A DNA stretch of 64,000 bases, taken from the NCBI RefSeq assembly GCF_008630065.1, contig NZ_VWPL01000018.1, positions 1 to 64,000 on the forward strand. The letters run 5' to 3'. This document shows, piece after piece, positions 59,304-64,000 of this stretch. The stretch's first letter is position 1; every line of letters begins with the position of its first letter. This DNA comes from Blastochloris sulfoviridis (GTDB lineage: Bacteria; Pseudomonadota; Alphaproteobacteria; Rhizobiales; Xanthobacteraceae). A program made the position numbers and the translations under genes. Below the pieces are notes generated by a model. The model was not told where the DNA came from. It made no database searches and saw only the letters and a program-made list of their open reading frames with translations.

Positions 59304-62000
59304 CTAAACGACGTAGGAGCATTGCGATGCGGGTGTGCGCGTATCCATGTTGCGTCCACGGTTGATGTGGTCGTCGATCTCGCCCGCGCAGCCAACCATC
59401 CGTCCGAAGAGAAAGGCCGTGAAGGCGGCGCTTTCAAGAGCTTCCTCGGAGAATGCGCCCGAACGATAGCCGGCCCAGAGGGTTTTCAACAGAAGGGCTG
59501 CGATTACTGCGTCGATATTCACGCAGAAGACATTCGGCGTTACGCCGTTATCGTACAGCACTTGGACGAGCGCGCTGTAGAAATCGTGGAAGACGTTCGT
59601 CTCGCCGCGTTCCTTGAACAACTGCGACAGATAGACCTCGCGCGGATCCTTGTTGACGACTTGGTTTCTGAAGATTGGATGGTGGATGCCCGGAATGGCC
59701 TGCACGTCCGCTCCGAGGCCTTTCTTCGCCTTCTTCTGCGCGGCGAAGTCATCGGCGAAGCGACCGGCCATCGCCGCAAGGTCGAGGCCATGATCGGGAT
59801 CCCCGGGCTCCTTGAGATCGGTGCTCCCGAACTGGCTGATCAGAAAGCGCATGCCCTCGAAGCCGTTGCCGCCGTGGGAGAAGCCCGTGTGCGTGAGGAA
59901 GCCGATCATCGCCTTGTTGATCTGCACGCGATCCGGTGTCTCCGGACCATCCGCCGACACCGCGCCCTTGCACCCCTGCGCGGAGATCGTGCCTGGCCCG
60001 TTGGAGATGATGAGCCCCAAAAGCACCTGGAACGGGAACAGCTTCTCGGGGGTCGGCGCTTCCCCGATCAATGCCAAGTAGGCCATTTCGGTGGCAGACC
60101 AGCCGTTGATCAAATCACTGATGGGAACGCCACAGAACGCATTGTCGTTGTGCCTGCTACCCTCGACGGACCCGCCGATGATCGTGGCGAAGAGGCGCGC
60201 ATACCAGGGAAAATTTCGAACCGTGTTGCGCGTGATCTTCTTCTTCATCAGCGCGCCCCAGGCAATCGTCGTCGTAATGGCCGCCAGTACGGCGTCGGCA
60301 GTGGGATAGCCGTTCAGCGAGCCGAGGAAATCGACGAAGACGGACTTCGCGCCGCGCGCCTTAAGCCCGGCCAACATCGCTTCAGCCTTGGCGTCAGGGC
60401 TCTTGCTCACGAGTGCAGCAAGCTGTTCCGGGGTCGGATGAATGCCGGAGACATCGAAGCCGTCCTCGTCGCCCGCCTTCAGGCCGGAATGTCCGAAAAG
60501 TTCAACCAGAACATCGGCCCCCCTTCGTGCATCCACGACGCTCTTCGGGCCTAAGAGCGCGCACGCGGCCGCCAGGACGGTGTTGGGAGCGCTTCCCGAC
60601 GCGCGGGCCGCGTCCGCCCCTTTCACCATGGCCTCGTCAAGGTTGACCTCCGCGGCTATCGCCGCGTTGAACAACGCATTGTCATTGTCGTCGTTGTGCT
60701 CGCGGGTGAGCGCAAGGCAATAATTGGATTCGAGCGGATATTTCGCGGTATCGAGAATTGACACGCCGCTGACACGCGTAACCTGTGTCTTGGCATCCAT
60801 GATCGAGCTGCCCGAGCGGTCTTTCATGCCCTCGCGGGGAAATACCGTCCCGACTTGCTTCGAAAGTTCGGTGATCTGATCCCTGTAAGGCTGGATGGGC
60901 TCGACAAGCGGGATGTCAAGTTCCGGCGGTAGCGTCAGGCCTTGATTGTTGCCGAACCACGGCTTGAGGGTCAGGTCGCCTTCAGGGGGAAAATCCGGTC
61001 GCACACCATGCAGCCCCATCACCGCGGTCATCGCCGCCGGAATGTGCGCAATGTTCGTAACGACCGCGCCGGCTCTCGAGAAAATCGGCCGCTCGGGGGT
61101 GAATATCCCGTCGACCTTGAGAATCCTTTGGAACCACGCTTCCTTCGCTTCAGCACTATCGCCCGTTCCAGCCATCGCGCCGGCGTGGCCGACCGCGCGG
61201 GTCAGCTTTGCCTTCCAGCGTCCAACGACACACGCAATGACCGGCTTCGAGAATTCGAGCTCTTCCTCGTAATAGCCGCCCGGCTCGATATACATGACGG
61301 CAGATTTGCTGCGCGAATCGTTATCGAAGGCGCAGGCGAATTCCGGCGGTGCGAAGCCGATATAGACGTCCTTTCCGCTGGAAATGCTGGTCGTCGTTCC
61401 CCAGCCGCCCGATGCGAGGTAGGTGGCGATGGTCGTGGTGAAATTGCCGGAATTCGAATAGATGGCGACCGAGCCCTTGCGCAGCGATTCCTCAGGTCTC
61501 TCTCCGCCGAGCGGGCCACCGATGCGCACATGGTTCCAAGCGTCAGCCACGCCAAGACAATTTGGACCAAAGAGATCGACGTGGCGTTGCTGGGCCATCG
61601 CCCGGATCTCGCGGGAATCATGGACCGGCACTTTCTCCGTCAGGATGATGATCTTCTGGACGTGCCTGTTGACACGCATCAACTCGAGGGCGCCATCGCG
61701 CACGGCCGCCGGTGGCAGGTGAATCACGCCCACATTGAAATTGTGTCCGTCGTCGAGCCCATCACGAACGTTGTTGTAAACGGGAATGGGCCCGATCGGC
61801 GTTTCGAGGAACTCGCCGCGCCGTCCCGGAGATGTGCCGAATACGATGTTGCCGCGGGAGTAGGCATGGCTGGTGGGAGCCACGGCACGCGACTCGTTGC
61901 CAAGAATATTCAAGACGCAAACCTGATCCCCGCGCGTGGCGATGTCGGCCAGGGATCTTATGCCTACGAAATACTTGAATCTCTCATTGCCGTGATTCAT
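59304..62000 (-). CDS. aclB: ATP-citrate lyase, lyase subunit (long, 898 residues)
   Basis: The protein combines a succinyl-CoA-synthetase-alpha-like part (CoA-binding, then phospho-histidine loop AVGHAGAMAGTG, His272) and a C-terminal citrate-synthase-like lyase part (about 600-898) with conserved catalytic residues: FSHGGNGFEGM (His709), IPGIHHPIF (His773/774) and VNIDAVIAALLLK (Asp830). Together with AclA it cleaves citrate + CoA + ATP to acetyl-CoA + oxaloacetate. It is about 290 residues longer than the roughly 610-residue AclB of Chlorobium; the extra sequence lies between about 340 and 600. This fits the divergent 'type II' ACL described in Magnetococcus and Leptospirillum (recalled literature). 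Confidence 0.9.
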   Translation of the reverse strand: MNHGNERFKYFVGIRSLADIATRGDQVCVLNILGNESRAVAPTSHAYSRGNIVFGTSPGRRGEFLETPIGPIPVYNNVRDGLDDGHNFNVGVIHLPPAAVRDGALELMRVNRHVQKIIILTEKVPVHDSREIRAMAQQRHVDLFGPNCLGVADAWNHVRIGGPLGGERPEESLRKGSVAIYSNSGNFTTTIATYLASGGWGTTTSISSGKDVYIGFAPPEFACAFDNDSRSKSAVMYIEPGGYYEEELEFSKPVIACVVGRWKAKLTRAVGHAGAMAGTGDSAEAKEAWFQRILKVDGIFTPERPIFSRAGAVVTNIAHIPAAMTAVMGLHGVRPDFPPEGDLTLKPWFGNNQGLTLPPELDIPLVEPIQPYRDQITELSKQVGTVFPREGMKDRSGSSIMDAKTQVTRVSGVSILDTAKYPLESNYCLALTREHNDDNDNALFNAAIAAEVNLDEAMVKGADAARASGSAPNTVLAAACALLGPKSVVDARRGADVLVELFGHSGLKAGDEDGFDVSGIHPTPEQLAALVSKSPDAKAEAMLAGLKARGAKSVFVDFLGSLNGYPTADAVLAAITTTIAWGALMKKKITRNTVRNFPWYARLFATIIGGSVEGSRHNDNAFCGVPISDLINGWSATEMAYLALIGEAPTPEKLFPFQVLLGLIISNGPGTISAQGCKGAVSADGPETPDRVQINKAMIGFLTHTGFSHGGNGFEGMRFLISQFGSTDLKEPGDPDHGLDLAAMAGRFADDFAAQKKAKKGLGADVQAIPGIHHPIFRNQVVNKDPREVYLSQLFKERGETNVFHDFYSALVQVLYDNGVTPNVFCVNIDAVIAALLLKTLWAGYRSGAFSEEALESAAFTAFLFGRMVGCAGEIDDHINRGRNMDTRTPASQCSYVV

Positions 62001-62062
62001 TGCCTCCCCCCGAAATTCCGTCCCGCAAACGTTTCAACCGATCGAAGGCCGACCGGCGCCGT

Positions 62063-63337
62063 TCACGCGGCAACACCGAGTTTTTGAGCAAGCATTTCGC
62101 GCCCCTCACTCTTCATCCAGCGGTCCGCGGCTTGCGCATAACGCACGACGTCGGTCATCGCCGAATCGAAGCCGAAGATGCGGTATGGCAGGCCGAGCAA
62201 ATCGCAGACATCCTTGAAGGACAGCATGCCGCGCGCCAGGTTGGGGCCGCCGCGGCCAATGACGACATAGACAGGCGTCGGGCCGTGCTCGCTGAAATGC
62301 TCGCGCAGTCCGTCAGCCATGGCGCGGAACGTGACGAAGATATCCGTATTGTTCGCCTTGCCGCCGATGATAAAGAGCACGTTGGCCTGTTTCAGCCAGT
62401 GCTTGAGGCAGATGCGCATGACATCGCGCATTTTTTCGTAGGGCGGATTGCCGCCGAAGTCCGTTGAAATGATAGCATCGTCGCCGAGGAACTCCGTCAC
62501 CAGCGCGTTGGCGCCGCCGCCAAAGGTGAGGGCCAGGATGGATCCTTCGGGATTGATGACAGAGACATCCGATTGCCCCTGATAGGTGCGCAGTAGATTG
62601 ATCTCATATTCGAAATCGCTGTAGTCCTCGACAAAGAGCTGGTCGGGCAAATTGAGACGCTTCACACGCGGGTCATCCCGATCGAACCCGCATTTGAAAT
62701 CGCAAGCGACCGGTGTCAGCCCACCCTTGCCAGTTGGCATCATGCGGATAGGGTTGAGTTCGAGCGTCGTCATCCCATTGTGATGGAAGAGGTCCCACAG
62801 CTTCGGCAGATTTTGCGCAAGCGGCGAGATGATTTCCTTCGGTGCCTTGAGGTCCGTCAACGCATTGGTGATCACGAACGATTTGAGGCCGGTCAGCGGA
62901 TCGAACGGGACCTCCGCGATCTGGTCCTTCGGCAGGTCCTCGATCTCCACGCCGCCGCGATGTGTGATGGTGATCGTTGGCGCGCGATAGCGGGTCGAAT
63001 CCGCGATGCAGACATAAACCTCGTGCTCGGCCGGCACTGCGCCTTCGAACGTCACGCCATGGGCTTTCGCGACAGCATTCCCGTGGCGATGCTCGGCGAA
63101 ATAGAGGCGCTCCTTTTCCTTCAGCGCTGTCTTCAAATCCTGCGCACGGCCCACCAACCCGGCTTTGCCCTTCTTTCCGACGCCACCGCGGAAATTGGGT
63201 TTGACAAAAATCTCACCCCATTTGCTGATCAGCGCCTTGATCTCCGCATCGCTCGCCTCCGGCCCAAGCACCTCAGCGGTCGGAAATTCGACGATCTTCA
63301 GAAGCTGGGTTCCATAAAGCATCCCGGCAAGGTTCAT
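62063..63337 (-). CDS. aclA: ATP-citrate lyase, ATP-grasp subunit
   Basis: A 424-residue SucC-like ATP-grasp protein: EIFVKPNFRGGVGKKGKAGL for nucleotide binding, MTTLELNPIRMMPTGKGG for metal ligands, and a C-terminal ligase domain with ILALTFGGGANALVTEF and VIGRGGPNLARGM. Its length matches AclA and the N-terminal third of animal ATP-citrate lyase. It forms the enzyme with the 898-residue subunit, whose gene follows 62 bases downstream. Ordinary succinyl-CoA synthetase was rejected because the partner carries a citrate-synthase-like domain. Confidence 0.9.
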   Translation of the reverse strand: MNLAGMLYGTQLLKIVEFPTAEVLGPEASDAEIKALISKWGEIFVKPNFRGGVGKKGKAGLVGRAQDLKTALKEKERLYFAEHRHGNAVAKAHGVTFEGAVPAEHEVYVCIADSTRYRAPTITITHRGGVEIEDLPKDQIAEVPFDPLTGLKSFVITNALTDLKAPKEIISPLAQNLPKLWDLFHHNGMTTLELNPIRMMPTGKGGLTPVACDFKCGFDRDDPRVKRLNLPDQLFVEDYSDFEYEINLLRTYQGQSDVSVINPEGSILALTFGGGANALVTEFLGDDAIISTDFGGNPPYEKMRDVMRICLKHWLKQANVLFIIGGKANNTDIFVTFRAMADGLREHFSEHGPTPVYVVIGRGGPNLARGMLSFKDVCDLLGLPYRIFGFDSAMTDVVRYAQAADRWMKSEGREMLAQKLGVAA

Positions 63338-63367
63338 AGGCGTGCTCCTCGGAAGTATGCTTGATTG

Positions 63368-64000
63368 TCAATATTCCTGCGGCAAGCTCTTCAGCTGCGC
63401 CCACGAGTAGACGGGTCCCTTCACGCAGACGTAGTCCGTCCCGACGTTACAGCGCCCGCATTTGCCGATGCCACACTTCATCTTGTTTTCGATGGTTGTG
63501 TAGATTTGCTCGTCCGCGAAGCCCATTTCGCGCAAATTGCTGATCACGAACTTGATCATGATTGGCGGGCCGCAGGTAATGGCGATGGCGTTGTCCGGCC
63601 TCTGCGGCTTGTCCATCACGTTGGCGGGGACAAAGCCGCAATAGCCTTCCCAGCCTTCCTCCGGCGAGTCGATCGACAGGTGCACGTCGGCCTGGCCGCG
63701 CAACTTCTCCAACTCGGCGGCATACATGATGTCCCGCGAGGTTCGTCCGCCATAGAAGACCGTGATCTTGTCGAAATCCATGCGGTTCGCGACCGCAGTT
63801 TGGATCACCGGCCAGATCGGCGCCAAGCCACAACCGCCACCGATGAAGACCAGATTGCGCCCCTTCCAGTCGCTGACCGGAAACTTATTGCCGTAGGGCC
63901 CGCGCACGCCAATCACGTCGCCGACCTTCATGTCATGAATGGCCGTGGTGACACGGCCCGAGCGCATGATCGAGAATTGCTTGTAGTCCGTGATCGTCGG
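63368..64000 (-). CDS. FAD/NAD(P)-binding reductase, HydG/AsrB-like (partial, runs off window)
   Basis: The visible part (about 210 residues; the N-terminus lies beyond position 64000) is a ferredoxin-NADP-reductase-like fold: GPYGNKFPVSDWKGRNLVFI, GGGCGLAPIWPVIQTAV for the nucleotide loop, ITCGPPIMIKFVI, and a C-terminal 2Fe-2S motif CGIGKCGRCNVGTDYVC. This is the family of anaerobic sulfite reductase B, sulfhydrogenase gamma and Hdr-associated reductases. It is first of the reductive-TCA genes in view and would deliver electrons from NAD(P)H or ferredoxin to the HdrC/fumarate reductase proteins (inference). Confidence 0.85.
   Translation of the reverse strand, partial: PTITDYKQFSIMRSGRVTTAIHDMKVGDVIGVRGPYGNKFPVSDWKGRNLVFIGGGCGLAPIWPVIQTAVANRMDFDKITVFYGGRTSRDIMYAAELEKLRGQADVHLSIDSPEEGWEGYCGFVPANVMDKPQRPDNAIAITCGPPIMIKFVISNLREMGFADEQIYTTIENKMKCGIGKCGRCNVGTDYVCVKGPVYSWAQLKSLPQEY

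Noticed and set aside
62063-63337. Ordinary succinyl-CoA synthetase beta subunit
   Set aside because: The partner subunit carries a citrate-synthase-like domain with catalytic residues, and acnB and icd are in the same operon, so citrate lyase fits better.

Overview
The window is high-GC bacterial DNA from an alphaproteobacterium, most likely a phototrophic member of the Hyphomicrobiales (a purple non-sulfur type such as a Rhodoplanes or Blastochloris relative; inference, no 16S here). Evidence: a clear anaerobic Mg-protoporphyrin cyclase gene (bchE) with PpsR/CrtJ-type operators, late cobalamin genes beside it, alphaproteobacterial forms of glyS, ppdK, aroC, dxs and ribB, and three families of short intergenic repeats of the kind common in that order.

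Layout. 1-8.2 kb: isochorismatase-like hydrolase, glyS (with a conspicuous AT-richer insertion), ppdK, small membrane protein, meaB-type GTPase. 8.2-14.2 kb: Cys-rich small protein, cobQ, alpha-ribazole phosphatase, cobS/V and cobU/P on the minus strand, divergent from bchE; two TGT-N12-ACA boxes and a TTGACA -35 lie between. 14.5-30.9 kb: housekeeping and isoprenoid genes (ispE, TPR lipoprotein-like protein, FAD-linked oxidase, Nudix, aroC, ribB, DUF1194, PIN/antitoxin pair, RNA methyltransferases, dxs, xseB, amtB). 31-38 kb: repeat-rich accessory stretch with HDAC-family protein, polysaccharide deacetylase, a small RTX-repeat protein, an ArsC/Spx-like protein and a methyltransferase. 38.3-50.4 kb: a twelve-kilobase chemosensory operon (minus strand) with a soluble receptor carrying two signalling tips, a triple-CheW protein, CheB, a HEAT protein, CheR, two CheY-like proteins, CheA, a STAS-like protein, a ParA-like ATPase and a second receptor-like protein. 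50.4-51.4 kb: a dead IS3-family transposase end split by a 219-bp MITE-like element with 21-bp inverted ends and a 9-bp target duplication. 51.4-64 kb: a minus-strand operon for reductive-TCA steps: NAD(P)H/flavin-type reductase (partial), ATP-citrate lyase (ATP-grasp subunit plus an unusually long 898-residue lyase subunit), monomeric isocitrate dehydrogenase, AcnB, and a fumarate-reductase-like flavoprotein with Fe-S and HdrC-like subunits.

How it works together. The last operon encodes enough enzymes to cleave citrate to acetyl-CoA and oxaloacetate, interconvert citrate/isocitrate/2-oxoglutarate and interconvert fumarate and succinate with a Hdr-type electron input. In a phototrophic alphaproteobacterium, where the Calvin cycle is the norm, this is the most unusual content of the window. 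Its somewhat lower and uneven GC, its non-alphaproteobacterial enzyme types and the IS scar at its 3' end suggest acquisition by transfer. The bchE/cob arrangement joins a B12-dependent bacteriochlorophyll enzyme to B12 nucleotide-loop assembly under apparently shared redox/light operators.
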